A stretch of DNA of 8,176 nucleotides from Clostridiales bacterium UBA8153 (GTDB lineage: Bacteria > Bacillota > Sulfobacillia > UBA8153). The position numbers and the translations under genes are program-made. The notes under the pieces were generated by a model that was not told the origin of the DNA, made no database searches, and saw only the letters and a list, made by a program, of their open reading frames with translations. The stretch covers positions 1-8,176 of the forward strand of contig DMHJ01000093.1 of the NCBI GenBank assembly GCA_003449495.1. The letters are read 5' to 3'. This document shows positions 1 through 6,900 of the stretch, piece by piece; the stretch's first letter is position 1, and each line of letters starts with the position of its first letter.

Positions 1-264
1 GGGGCCACGTTCACGGAACCGACCGGGGGGTTCTTCACTTGGCTTACCCTACCCGGACACACGGACATGGGGGTCCTGGAAGCCGCCGCGCGCCGGGAGG
101 GCGTCACTTACATGCCGGGGTCGGCGTTTTACTACCCGGAAGCGCCCGTTACTGCCCTGCGCCTGTGCTTTTCCTTCTGTAGTCACGAGCAGCTGGTCGA
201 AGGGGTGAAGCGCCTATCCCGCGCCGTGTCCGCAAGTCAATGTATGGGTCCGGCACTGTCCTGA
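1..264 (+). CDS. PLP-dependent aminotransferase, C-terminal fragment
   Basis: This is the last 87 residues of a class I/II (fold type I) aminotransferase whose start lies outside the window. Frame 1 is open from base 1 to the TGA at 262-264. The fragment reads as the small C-terminal domain: a PTGGFFTWLTLP segment, then a GVTYMPGSAFY motif, then LRLCFSF, followed by a helix ending EGVKRLSRAV. This order (GG-F-W, then GV-PG-F, then LR--F) is typical of 2-aminoadipate/LysN-like and MocR-like aminotransferases. The Arg in LRLCFSF matches the residue that usually binds the substrate carboxylate. The PLP-binding lysine would lie upstream, so substrate cannot be assigned. The last 28 bases overlap the convergent DUF151 gene, leaving no room for a terminator between them. 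The family call is firm; the exact activity is open. Confidence 0.85.
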   Translation, partial: GATFTEPTGGFFTWLTLPGHTDMGVLEAAARREGVTYMPGSAFYYPEAPVTALRLCFSFCSHEQLVEGVKRLSRAVSASQCMGPALS

Positions 265-665
265 TCGGAGGGAACTCCGGCTTCGGCCAACACGGCTTCT
301 GAAACGTAGATGGGGGCATCTGCCCTGAGCGCCAGCGCAATGCCGTCGCTGGGGCGGCAGTCTACTTCCACGTTGTCGCCCCCGGGTGGCCCCAGGACTA
401 ACGTGGCATAGTAGGTCTGCTCCTTAAGCTCGGTCACCAACACCATGACCACCTTGGCCTCCAGCCGGTCTACGATCTCCTTCAGCAGATCGCAGGTGAG
501 GGGGCGGGAGGCCTTCATGCCCTGGATGCTCAGGGCGATGGCCGTAGCTTCGGCAGGACCAACCCATATAGGCAGCATGGTGGTGCCCCGCACGTCCTTG
601 AGCAGCACAATGGCTTGTTCGGACTCAGCGTCCAGACCCACTTTATCCACGACCATCTGGATCAT
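237..665 (-). CDS. Bifunctional nuclease family protein (DUF151/BFN domain)
   Basis: This 142-residue protein consists almost entirely of one BFN (DUF151) domain. Family hallmarks are visible: LPIWVGPAEATAIAL near residues 31-45, RPLTCDLL at 54-61, and RPSDGIALALR at 104-114 followed by APIYVSEAVL. Related domains are known in a thermophile protein of solved structure and in plant proteins with reported DNase/RNase activity; the bacterial role is poorly defined. The usual THDLL-type motif has Cys (C58) where His is common. The ATG at 665 is supported by GAGGGGGG seven bases upstream and by an in-frame stop immediately before it. The gene is last in the four-gene minus-strand cluster, 42 bases after the phosphomutase, and may also have its own promoter at 691-699. 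Its tail overlaps the convergent aminotransferase by 28 bases. The family is confident; the biochemical function is not. Confidence 0.9.
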   Translation of the reverse strand: MIQMVVDKVGLDAESEQAIVLLKDVRGTTMLPIWVGPAEATAIALSIQGMKASRPLTCDLLKEIVDRLEAKVVMVLVTELKEQTYYATLVLGPPGGDNVEVDCRPSDGIALALRADAPIYVSEAVLAEAGVPSDQDSAGPIH

Positions 666-672
666 CTGTCAA

Positions 673-680
673 CCCCCCTC
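673..680 (-). promoter_or_regulatory. Ribosome binding site of the DUF151 gene
   Basis: GAGGGGGG read on the minus strand lies seven bases before the ATG at 665 and fixes that start. Confidence 0.6.
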
Positions 681-690
681 GTCCGCCTCC

Positions 691-699
691 ATTATATCA
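691..699 (-). promoter_or_regulatory. Candidate extended -10 promoter before the DUF151 gene
   Basis: On the minus strand the gap between the phosphomutase and the DUF151 gene reads TGATATAAT, a perfect extended -10 element (TG, one base, TATAAT). It stands out as an AT-rich island in GC-rich sequence. No good TTGACA-like -35 hexamer lies about 17 bases upstream, which extended -10 promoters can tolerate. Transcription would start near 684, giving a leader of roughly 20 bases containing the ribosome binding site. If real, it would let the last gene of the cluster be expressed separately. It is inferred from sequence alone. Confidence 0.4.
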
Positions 700-707
700 T
701 ATTCACC

Positions 708-2087
708 CTACTCCCACTCTGCGCCGCAGCTCAGGCCATGACTGGCCAGGGCCGCGGCCATCTCTGCTTTGATGGCCTCCAGGGCGTCCGGGCAGTCCGC
801 TTCGCACCTCACCACCAGCGCGGGCTGGGTGTTGGAGGCACGCACCAACCCCCAGCCCCGGGGGAAGAGGACCCGTACCCCGTCCACATCAATGGTCTCG
901 TACCGGCTGCGAAAATGCTCGGTCAGGGCTGCCACTACCTGGAACTTCTCCCGGTCCGGACAGTCGATGCGGATCTCCGGAGTCGAGCAGTACTTGGGTA
1001 TGGTGGCCACCAACTGGGAGAGGCGGTCCTTAGTATAGGAGAGTAGCCTGAGTAGCCGGGCCGAGGCGTACAGCGCATCGTCATAGCCGAAATACTCGTC
1101 GGCGAAGAACATATGCCCGGACATTTCGCCGGTGAACACCGCGCCGGTCTCCTTCATCTTGGCCTTGATGAGAGAGTGACCGGTCCGGTAGAATTCGGGC
1201 CTGCCGCCCAGGCGGGTGATTTCGTCCACCAGCGCCTGCGAACACTTCACTTCCACGATACACTGGGCTCCCGGATACCGGGGCAGGATCTCCCGCCAGA
1301 ACAGCGCCATGAGCACGTCTCCCCAGATCATGGCCCCCTCATCGTCTACCACCCCGATCCGGTCCGCGTCACCGTCGTAGGCCAGTCCCACATCGGCCCG
1401 GCTGGACCTCACCGCCGCCACCAGGTCCCGCAGGTTGGCGGGTCTAACCGGGTCCGGGTGATGGTTGGGGAAAGACGGGTCCGACTCACAGTACAGGGGG
1501 ATCACCTCGGCGCCGAGCGCCCGCATGAGGTCCGGGGCAAACAGCCCGGCAGCACCGTTTCCCGCGTCCACTACCACCTTGAGCCGCCTGGGGCCCAGTC
1601 TGACCCGGGCGAGGATCTCCTGGAAGTAGGCGGGCACGGGATCGTCCTGCCGGTACTGCCCGCGGCCCAGCCTCCACACCCCCGCTTCGGCCAGTTCCCG
1701 GACCCGTTGGATCTGCCGACCGTAGATGGTGCCCTGGCCCATGGCCAACTTGAAACCATTGAACTCCGCCGGGTTGTGGCTACCGGTAACCATCACCCCG
1801 CCGTCGAACCCATACTTGATGCGGGCGAAGTAGAAGATGGGGGTGACTACCAGGCCGATGTCCACCACGTCGCACCCGGTATCCAGAAGACCGGACGTCA
1901 CCGCCCCGGCCAGTTCCTCCGACGAAGCCCGGTTGTCCCGGCCCACGATGGCCGACGACACTCCGTGCTCGCCCAAGTACGTGCCAAACGCCTGGCCGAG
2001 TGTACGGGCGGTTTGGGCATTAAGGTGCGTTCCCACCAGCCCGCGTACGTCATACTCCCGGAAGATATCCGGATCTAACACAGTCAA
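708..2087 (-). CDS. Phosphomannomutase/phosphoglucomutase (AlgC/ManB-type)
   Basis: This 459-residue alpha-D-phosphohexomutase is full length for the family. It interconverts mannose-6-P and mannose-1-P and/or glucose-6-P and glucose-1-P in the cytoplasm, supplying precursors for nucleotide sugars and surface polysaccharides. All four active-site elements are present: the phosphoserine loop TGSHNP (101-106, Ser103), the metal loop DGDADR (238-243), the sugar-binding loop GEMSGH (320-325), and the C-terminal phosphate-binding loop RASNTQP (417-423). GEMSGH and the EYFGYDDALYASARLL stretch resemble the dual-specificity PMM/PGM AlgC more than glucosamine mutase GlmM, whose phosphoserine loop reads differently. 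The start is TTG, chosen because GGGAGGAG sits five bases upstream; a GTG two codons later is too far from it. The gene lies 53 bases after hisC and 42 before the DUF151 gene. Which sugar is used in vivo cannot be told. Confidence 0.93.
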   Translation of the reverse strand: MTVLDPDIFREYDVRGLVGTHLNAQTARTLGQAFGTYLGEHGVSSAIVGRDNRASSEELAGAVTSGLLDTGCDVVDIGLVVTPIFYFARIKYGFDGGVMVTGSHNPAEFNGFKLAMGQGTIYGRQIQRVRELAEAGVWRLGRGQYRQDDPVPAYFQEILARVRLGPRRLKVVVDAGNGAAGLFAPDLMRALGAEVIPLYCESDPSFPNHHPDPVRPANLRDLVAAVRSSRADVGLAYDGDADRIGVVDDEGAMIWGDVLMALFWREILPRYPGAQCIVEVKCSQALVDEITRLGGRPEFYRTGHSLIKAKMKETGAVFTGEMSGHMFFADEYFGYDDALYASARLLRLLSYTKDRLSQLVATIPKYCSTPEIRIDCPDREKFQVVAALTEHFRSRYETIDVDGVRVLFPRGWGLVRASNTQPALVVRCEADCPDALEAIKAEMAAALASHGLSCGAEWE

Positions 2088-2092
2088 TTCGA

Positions 2093-2100
2093 CTCCTCCC
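2093..2100 (-). promoter_or_regulatory. Ribosome binding site fixing a TTG start for the phosphomutase
   Basis: GGGAGGAG on the minus strand is five bases before the TTG at 2087. The alternative GTG at 2081 would be 11 bases away, so TTG is favoured. The rest of the gap to hisC (2101-2140) is very GC-rich and contains a 6-bp stem (2120-2125 with 2131-2136) but no U-run, so I do not call a terminator there. Confidence 0.65.
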
Positions 2101-2140
2101 GCTTGAGCGCCGGACCGCCGGCGGGCCGGACCCGCCCCGA

Positions 2141-3172
2141 TTATGAACTTGCCAAGACCTCGGCCAGGATCTTTGTGAAGGTGGCGTTCTCCTCGGGGGT
2201 GCCCGTGGAGACGCGCAGGTACCGTTGCAAGGCCGGGATGTCCGCATAGTAGCGGACAACGACTCCTCGCTGTAGCAGCTCGTCCCTCACCGTTCCTGCC
2301 GCTTTTTCCGGTGCGAACAGGATGAAGTTAGTCTCACTGGGTAGGACGCGGACTATCCCGGCCATGCCGGAAAGCTGCCCGTGTAGGCTCTGAGTCCACT
2401 CCCGTAGCCGGCGACCCAGCGCCAAGAACCCGGGGGACTCCTTGAGCATGGTCATGGCCGCTGCCTGGGTGGCTACGCTTATATTGAAGCTGAGCCGGTA
2501 GCGGTTCATGGTCCTGACCAGCTCCGGGTGGGCCAGAGCATAGCCCAAGCGCATGCCGGCCATGCAGAAAGCCTTGGACAGGGTTCTGAACACCACCAGC
2601 CTGGGGTGGCGCGGCAAGAGAGCGGCAACGGTGACGCCGGAGACCTCAAAGTAGGCTTCGTCTACCGCCACCACCGGGGCCCCGGGCAGCTCGAGAAGGC
2701 TCTGGATGAGCTCGATGCCGCACGAGTGACCGGTGGGGTTGTTGGGACGGCAGATGATGACCAGGGTGCCGCCGGTACCGGCGGTCAGCGAGGACATCTG
2801 GTTCACTGCCTCCGCAAGCAGGCGCGTCTGCATAGGGAAAAGGGGAGGAGGCGAAAGCACCTCCACCAGCCCGGCACCTGCCCACCCGGCCGCCCGGCCG
2901 TACATGGGGAAGGTGGGGGAGGGGATAACTACCCGGCCGCCCGGGCCGGCCAGGGCACGGACGGCCACGGCGATCACCTCATCGGCACCGTTGCCGGGAA
3001 ACACCCAGTCCGGCTCCACCCCGGCGTATGCCGCCAGCGCCCGGGTGAGCCCGGACTCCTCGGGACGGCAATAACGATTGAAGGCTACTGCCTCCAACTG
3101 CCGGCAGAGGGAACGCTTTAGATCGGGGTCAATATCCAGCGGGCTCTCGTTCCGGTCAAGTCGCAGTAGCAT
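2141..3172 (-). CDS. hisC: HisC-like histidinol-phosphate aminotransferase
   Basis: This 343-residue fold type I aminotransferase is closest in its motifs to HisC, which converts imidazole-acetol phosphate plus glutamate to histidinol phosphate plus 2-oxoglutarate. Landmarks are LDRNESPLDIDP at the N-terminus (the family's L-NENP-GPSP segment), GNGADE (60-65), the cofactor-contacting RPNNPTG (142-148), DEAYFE (171-176), the PLP Schiff-base lysine in TLSKAF (Lys200), MRLGY (207-211), SETNFILF (279-286) and LRVSTGTPEEN (Arg320, likely carboxylate binding). The start is short for HisC, but an in-frame TAG two codons upstream and GGGAGGGG six bases before the ATG leave no other choice. It is not next to other his genes; relatives in this position may transaminate aromatic amino acids or other phosphorylated substrates. 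The aminotransferase call is firm and the exact substrate is moderately supported. Confidence 0.85.
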   Translation of the reverse strand: MLLRLDRNESPLDIDPDLKRSLCRQLEAVAFNRYCRPEESGLTRALAAYAGVEPDWVFPGNGADEVIAVAVRALAGPGGRVVIPSPTFPMYGRAAGWAGAGLVEVLSPPPLFPMQTRLLAEAVNQMSSLTAGTGGTLVIICRPNNPTGHSCGIELIQSLLELPGAPVVAVDEAYFEVSGVTVAALLPRHPRLVVFRTLSKAFCMAGMRLGYALAHPELVRTMNRYRLSFNISVATQAAAMTMLKESPGFLALGRRLREWTQSLHGQLSGMAGIVRVLPSETNFILFAPEKAAGTVRDELLQRGVVVRYYADIPALQRYLRVSTGTPEENATFTKILAEVLASS

Positions 3173-3178
3173 ACCCTA

Positions 3179-3186
3179 CCCCTCCC
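3179..3186 (-). promoter_or_regulatory. Ribosome binding site of hisC
   Basis: GGGAGGGG on the minus strand stands six bases before the ATG at 3172. An in-frame TAG lies between it and the ATG, so no longer N-terminus is possible without another site. Confidence 0.6.
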
Positions 3187-3261
3187 GGGACGGTCGCGGC
3201 GGCAACAAATCGAGTCTGGCGCGACCAGAGCTTGCGGCGGATGGCAGTGCCGGGCCCACGG

Positions 3262-3612
3262 CTACTCCTCGTCGTCTTCATCCAGGTAGTCCCACAGCTC
3301 TACGGCTTCGCCCAGGATTTTCTGAACATCACCGATCACCGTGAGCAGGCGGTCCTCCAAGGCCATAAACTCTAGCAGGGGCCGGTGCATGCCGATAAGA
3401 CCGCGTAGCCGTTCTCCCAGCTGGGCCGTTTCGCCGGGCAGCTCCTGCCCCGCAATGTGCGCGGCGTGGGCCCGGGCCTGATACATCCGGTAGTCGCGAA
3501 GCATTCTACGGGCCGTATCGTCCAACTGCGCGCCTACCTCCCGGTATTCCCGGTATTCCTGGCTTTCCTTCAGGGTCCTGGCCAGCTCGTGAGCGCGGTT
3601 ATATACTGCCAC
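3262..3612 (-). CDS. ylbF: YlbF/YmcA-family regulator
   Basis: This helical protein is 116 residues long from the proposed GTG start. It carries the Com_YlbF pattern: an N-terminal YNRAHELARTLKESQEYREY helix, a conserved middle with ARRMLRDYRMYQ, a linker around GQELP, then a second helical pair ending KILGEAVELW and an acidic tail. In Bacillus subtilis, YlbF acts with YmcA and YaaT in a complex that steers RNase Y and affects competence, biofilm formation and sporulation; the role here is inferred from family. The frame stays open to an ATG at 3792, but the extra 60 residues are Gly/Pro-rich and unlike the family, so I prefer the GTG at 3612, which has a weak AGGA five bases upstream. It is first in the cluster leading to hisC (89-base gap). 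The start is uncertain; the family is fairly sure. Confidence 0.8.
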   Translation of the reverse strand: MAVYNRAHELARTLKESQEYREYREVGAQLDDTARRMLRDYRMYQARAHAAHIAGQELPGETAQLGERLRGLIGMHRPLLEFMALEDRLLTVIGDVQKILGEAVELWDYLDEDDEE

Positions 3613-3619
3613 GTACGTC

Positions 3620-3644
3620 CTGGCGGAAAATCGTCCTCCGCCAG
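3620..3644 (-). repeat. Inverted repeat / hairpin in the ylbF leader
   Basis: CTGGCGGA and its exact complement TCCGCCAG are separated by nine bases. On the minus strand the hairpin ends seven bases before the proposed ylbF GTG, and its 5' arm includes part of a GGAGG sequence. It could affect translation or bind a protein. If ylbF instead starts at 3792, it is only coding sequence. No U-run follows, so it is not a standard terminator. Confidence 0.4.
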
Positions 3645-3773
3645 TCCCCCCTTCCCGGGATTTCTGGGCAGCTTCGACGACTCTGCCGGCTTTCCTCTTA
3701 GGCCCCCAGCTGAGGAAATGGGCCGGGCCTCCCGGGGGTGCACCTGCTAAACAGGGAGAGAGACCCGGGGAAT

Positions 3774-3802
3774 TTGCCGCAAGAGCTGCCATGGTATATC
3801 CT
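3774..3802 (+). promoter_or_regulatory. Weak candidate sigma-A-type promoter for queA
   Basis: TTGCCG (3774-3779) and TATCCT (3797-3802) are 17 bases apart, each matching four of six consensus positions. The predicted start near 3809 would give a leader of roughly 115 bases. In sequence this long such a match may be chance. Confidence 0.2.
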
Positions 3803-3913
3803 AGACCTATGATGTCCGGACCTCACGGCCGGCGGCCGGGGAAGGGGAATCGCAGGCGGCCGGGCCTGTCTGCCGTCCCACGCAAAACATGGACCAGGCC
3901 TAGCGGGAGGTTG

Positions 3914-3919
3914 AGGTGG
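3914..3919 (+). promoter_or_regulatory. Ribosome binding site fixing a TTG start for queA
   Basis: AGGTGG lies six bases before the TTG at 3926, where QueA family alignment begins. The other in-frame TTG at 3911 has GGGAGG directly abutting it with no spacer, so it cannot use that site properly. Confidence 0.6.
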
Positions 3920-3925
3920 CTGCCC

Positions 3926-4945
3926 TTGCATACCCGAGAGTTTGAGTATCACCTGCCCGAGCATCTCATCGCCCAGACTCCCCTGGAGCCCCGGGATGCC
4001 TGCCGCCTGCTGGTCATTGATAGCAGGCGGCAGGGCATCGCCGAGTCCCGCTTCTCAAGCATCACCGAATACTTCCGGCCGGGGGATGTGCTCGTGCTCA
4101 ACAACACCAAAGTGATGCCGGCCCGCTTGCCGGCCCGGCGTCCCGGGGGTGGCCGCGCAGAAGTGTTTCTCCTCAAGGATCTGGGTAACGCCCGCTGGGA
4201 GGCCTTGGTCAGGCCGGGGAGGAGGGTCTTACCCGGCTCGACGCTGGCTCTCGGTGACGGCATCACCGTAAGCGTGGTGGATAAGACGCCGGAAGGTGGG
4301 AGGGTCATCGAGTTCCCTTCGGGGGAAGCGGCCGAGAGAGCCATGCGGGATGTCGGCCAAGTCCCGCTGCCTCCGTACATCAAGACGGCCCTTGGCGACC
4401 CGGGGAGATACCAGACTATCTTCGCCAGCGTGGAGGGCTCGGTGGCCGCCTCCACCGCCGCCCTGCATTTCACCTCACGCATGTTGGACGAGCTGAAGGC
4501 CAGAGGGGTCAGCATAGAGTATGTAACGCTGCATATGGGCCTGGGTAGTTTCCGGCCCATCTCAGCCGAGCGCATCGGCGATCACCGGATGCCGGCGGAA
4601 TATGTCCATGTCCCGGACGCCGTCGCCCACACCGTGAATCAAGCGCGCGCGGCCGGCGGGAGCATTGCTGCCTGCGGTACCGATGGAGTGCGCGCCCTCG
4701 AGTCGGCCGCCCGGGGGGATGGCGTTCTCTTGCCTTACCGGGGCACCACCGATCTCTTCATAACCCCGGGGTACCGCTTCAAAGTGGTGGATAGATTCAT
4801 CACCAACCTGCATCTTCCTCGCTCATCTCACCTGGTGCTAGTGTCGGCATTTGCCGGGTGTGAGCTGGTGCGCGAGGCTTACGCCTTTGCGGTGAAGCGG
4901 CAGTTCAGGTTCTACACTTTCGGTGATGCCACCTTGGTGCTATGA
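3926..4945 (+). CDS. queA: QueA-type S-adenosylmethionine:tRNA ribosyltransferase-isomerase, divergent
   Basis: QueA transfers and isomerises the ribosyl group of S-adenosylmethionine onto preQ1-modified tRNA, giving epoxyqueuosine at the anticodon wobble position. From the TTG start the protein is 339 residues, normal for the family, beginning HTREFEYHLPEHLIAQTPLEPRD and containing PGDVLVLNNTKVMPARL (52-68), QVPLPPYIK (145-153), GSVAA-STAALHFT (171-183), HMGLGSFRP (203-211), PGYRFKVVDRFITNLHLPRS (281-300), VSAFAGCELVREAY and FGDATLVL at the end. Several normally strict positions differ: the usual APTAGLHF reads ASTAALHF, the GTTSVR motif reads GTDGVR (251-256), and DHxMHSEY reads DHRMPAEY. 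It stands alone, without tgt, ruvB or yajC, and converges on bshA with a 45-base gap lacking a clear terminator. The family is certain; whether it makes epoxyqueuosine or is a diverged paralogue is open. Confidence 0.88.
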   Translation: MHTREFEYHLPEHLIAQTPLEPRDACRLLVIDSRRQGIAESRFSSITEYFRPGDVLVLNNTKVMPARLPARRPGGGRAEVFLLKDLGNARWEALVRPGRRVLPGSTLALGDGITVSVVDKTPEGGRVIEFPSGEAAERAMRDVGQVPLPPYIKTALGDPGRYQTIFASVEGSVAASTAALHFTSRMLDELKARGVSIEYVTLHMGLGSFRPISAERIGDHRMPAEYVHVPDAVAHTVNQARAAGGSIAACGTDGVRALESAARGDGVLLPYRGTTDLFITPGYRFKVVDRFITNLHLPRSSHLVLVSAFAGCELVREAYAFAVKRQFRFYTFGDATLVL

Positions 4946-4990
4946 GGTTTCCCGCCCCGGGACGTGAGTTGCGGCTGCCTCGTGCCCTGG

Positions 4991-6115
4991 CTACGGCGGT
5001 GCGGATAGCACCTCCCGGTAAAAAGCTTCATACTCGGCGACCCGCCCCTCCGCGTTGAACTCCTCGACGGCGCGGCGCCGGGACGCCAGGGCCATGCGGC
5101 AGGCGGTACCGGTGTCCTGCAGTATGGCCAGAGCCCCGGCGGCCATGCCCTCCACGTCCCCCACGGGCAGCAGGAAACCGCACTCCCCGTCCGGGACCAC
5201 CTCCGGAACCCCTCCGGTGAGACTGGCGACCACCGGTACCCCGCACGCCATGGCCTCGAGAGCCGCCAGGCCGAAGCTCTCGCGGTCCGACGGCAGCAAA
5301 AACAGATCGCCGGCGGCCAAAAGCTGGGCCACCCGGTCCTGCTGGCCTAGAAAGAACACGCGAGTTTCCAGCCCATAGGCCTGTACCTGCTGGCGGGCAG
5401 CCACTGACTCCGGGCCGTCCCCGATGAGCAAAAGGCGGGACGGCAGTCGCTCGTTGACCCTCCGGAAGATGTCGATGACATCGGGAATCCGTTTGACCGG
5501 ACGGAAGTTGCTCATGTGTACCAGAATCTTCTCTTCTGGACCGGCGAACCTCTGACGCAGGCAGTGGTCGAGCCGGGGCTTGAACTCCTCGGTATCCACG
5601 AAGTTGTAGATGGTGCGGATGGGACGCCGTAGCTGGAAGTGCTTGTTGGTGTCTTCGGCTAAGCTACGGGATACCGCCGTTACCCCATCGGACTGGTCGA
5701 TGCTGAACGCCACCAGCTCCCCAAAGGAAGGCTCTTGGCCCACCAGGGTGATGTCGGTGCCATGCAGGGTAGTGACGGTCTTGATGCTGCTCCCCAGGAC
5801 CTGCCGGGCCAGGTAAGCGGCGGTGGCGTGGGGAATGGCATAATGGGCGTGGATGAGGTCCAGTCGACGATGACGGGCCACCTCGATGATCTTATTGGTC
5901 AAAGCCAGCAGGTAGGGCGGATACTTGAAGAGCGGATAGCTGGGTACCTCCACGCCGTAGAAGAGGATGTTCTCCTCATAGCCCTGCAGGCGGAAAGGTT
6001 GTTCGTAGGAGATGAAGTGCACGCAGTGGCCCCGGACCGCCAGCTGCTTCCCCAGCTCGGTGGCCACCACTCCGCTGCCACCGTATGAAGGATAACAGAC
6101 GATGCCCACGCGCAA
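4991..6115 (-). CDS. bshA: BshA, N-acetyl-alpha-D-glucosaminyl L-malate synthase
   Basis: BshA is the GT4-family glycosyltransferase that joins UDP-GlcNAc to L-malate, the first step in bacillithiol synthesis in the cytoplasm. The 374-residue protein is full length and highly characteristic: [15 protein letters not shown] (8-22), ISYEQPFRL (35-43), HAHYAIPHA (89-97), [11 protein letters not shown] (116-126), SNFRPVKR (202-209) and the nucleotide-sugar-binding [18 protein letters not shown] (277-294). The start is TTG, supported by GGAGGTGA six bases upstream; a GTG two codons further in is the alternative and changes almost nothing. The gene begins 15 bases after the bshB1 stop, so the two are surely co-transcribed, the same order as in Bacillus subtilis. 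The next enzyme, BshC, which adds cysteine, is not in this window. Confidence 0.96.
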   Translation of the reverse strand: MRVGIVCYPSYGGSGVVATELGKQLAVRGHCVHFISYEQPFRLQGYEENILFYGVEVPSYPLFKYPPYLLALTNKIIEVARHRRLDLIHAHYAIPHATAAYLARQVLGSSIKTVTTLHGTDITLVGQEPSFGELVAFSIDQSDGVTAVSRSLAEDTNKHFQLRRPIRTIYNFVDTEEFKPRLDHCLRQRFAGPEEKILVHMSNFRPVKRIPDVIDIFRRVNERLPSRLLLIGDGPESVAARQQVQAYGLETRVFFLGQQDRVAQLLAAGDLFLLPSDRESFGLAALEAMACGVPVVASLTGGVPEVVPDGECGFLLPVGDVEGMAAGALAILQDTGTACRMALASRRRAVEEFNAEGRVAEYEAFYREVLSAPP

Positions 6116-6121
6116 TCCGCT

Positions 6122-6129
6122 TCACCTCC
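6122..6129 (-). promoter_or_regulatory. Ribosome binding site fixing a TTG start for bshA
   Basis: GGAGGTGA on the minus strand fills most of the 15-base gap between the bshB1 stop and the bshA TTG, with six bases of spacing. This suggests independent ribosome loading on a shared transcript. Confidence 0.7.
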
Positions 6130-6130
6130 G

Positions 6131-6832
6131 TTAGACCAAGCTAACCAGGTCTTGGACCTTCACGGGTTCGCGCACGACAAAACCCTCTCCGAACTCCGCG
6201 CCGATGAGGGCGCCGAAATAGGCGTCGCGCCCACGGACCAGCCGGGGAAACCCGGGCTGGTTGAGGGTGGTCGGGTACTGGCCCGGGCCGAGCTGGAACT
6301 GGGAGCTGTGGCAGGCCAGGGCTTCTACTTTGGCCGGGTAGGCGTCAGAGACGTCGACGATGAAATCCGGCCGGCAGTCCAAGTTGATGAAGTAGTAGAG
6401 GATGCGCAGGGGGCGGTGGGGGGTCCCGGCCGCTTCCAGCCGTCGCAGTCCACTGTCAAAGCAGGCGGCATTCACCAGGCGGTAGGCGGCTACATGGTCC
6501 GGATGCCGGTCCACCCCGCGAGAGACACACACCACCTGCGGCCGGTGCTGCCGGATCGCCTCCACCACCACCCGGCGGTGTGCGGCCGTATCCTCAATCC
6601 CCCGGTCCGGGAGTCCCAGATTCTCCCGAAACGCAGCGCCCAACACCCTGGCCGCCCGCAGGCCCTCGGCCAACCGGTCCGCTACCGTACCGTTAGTGCC
6701 CAGTTCCCCGCAGGTAAGGTCTATGATGCCCACGGAGCGGCCAGAACGGGTATGCTTGGCCACCGTGGCGGCCATACCGATCTCCACATCATCGGGGTGG
6801 GCTCCGAACGCGAGGATGTCAACGGCTGCCAT
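6131..6832 (-). CDS. bshB1: BshB1, bacillithiol biosynthesis deacetylase
   Basis: BshB1 is a zinc-dependent LmbE/PIG-L-family deacetylase that removes the acetyl group from GlcNAc-malate, the BshA product, to give GlcN-malate, the substrate for BshC. The 233-residue protein opens MAAVDILAFGAHPDDVEIG, with the metal-binding AHPDD at 11-15 and the second metal motif DRHPDH at 108-113. It also has TCGELGTNGT (40-49), the BshB1-type GELGT signature, and NLGLPDRGIED (71-81). Length and motifs place it in BshB1 rather than the broader BshB2 or LmbE groups. The ATG is preceded by AGGTGGTG seven bases upstream. It is first of the bshB1-bshA pair; 99 bases upstream ends a small frameshifted gene on the same strand, with a stem-loop in between. 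No promoter is obvious in that gap. Confidence 0.94.
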   Translation of the reverse strand: MAAVDILAFGAHPDDVEIGMAATVAKHTRSGRSVGIIDLTCGELGTNGTVADRLAEGLRAARVLGAAFRENLGLPDRGIEDTAAHRRVVVEAIRQHRPQVVCVSRGVDRHPDHVAAYRLVNAACFDSGLRRLEAAGTPHRPLRILYYFINLDCRPDFIVDVSDAYPAKVEALACHSSQFQLGPGQYPTTLNQPGFPRLVRGRDAYFGALIGAEFGEGFVVREPVKVQDLVSLV

Positions 6833-6839
6833 GGGCTCG

Positions 6840-6847
6840 CACCACCT
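6840..6847 (-). promoter_or_regulatory. Ribosome binding site of bshB1
   Basis: AGGTGGTG on the minus strand lies seven bases before the ATG at 6832. Confidence 0.55.
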
Positions 6848-6900
6848 ATCCGGCCCTAACTTTCGTGGGGGCGGCCCATCATTCCTCTTGGGAGCGTGAG

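Larger units (their letters stand above)
3613..3925. other. Divergent intergenic region between ylbF and queA
   Basis: About 310 bases separate the two divergent starts. Open frames cross it in both directions, extending ylbF back to 3792 and queA back to 3791, but their translations are Gly/Pro/Arg-rich and match neither family. The region holds a perfect 8-bp inverted repeat at 3620-3644, a weak promoter-like pair toward queA at 3774-3802, and the queA ribosome binding site. Promoters for both transcripts are expected here. I see no RNA gene or known riboswitch in it. Confidence 0.5.

Noticed and set aside
1113..2078. Long plus-strand open frame (321 codons) antisense to the phosphomutase
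   Set aside because: It has no family motifs, is rich in His/Gly/Arg/Val as expected of a shadow frame in GC-rich DNA, and the opposite strand encodes a complete, motif-perfect enzyme.
2115..2136. GC-rich palindrome and 6-bp stem between hisC and the phosphomutase as a terminator
   Set aside because: The stem is short, no U-run follows, and it sits inside a closely spaced same-strand cluster; such palindromes are common at this base composition.
3613..3792. N-terminal extension of the ylbF-like gene to the ATG at 3792
   Set aside because: The extra 60 residues are low-complexity, do not match the family and would overlap the expected divergent promoter region.
3791..3925. N-terminal extension of queA to the ATG at 3791 (384 residues)
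   Set aside because: The added residues are Arg/Pro/Gly-rich and outside the QueA family; TTG 3926 has AGGTGG at ideal spacing and gives the usual family length.
6152..6859. Plus-strand open frame (235 codons) antisense to bshB1
   Set aside because: It is a mirror of a complete bshB1 with all metal-binding motifs and shows no recognisable protein features.
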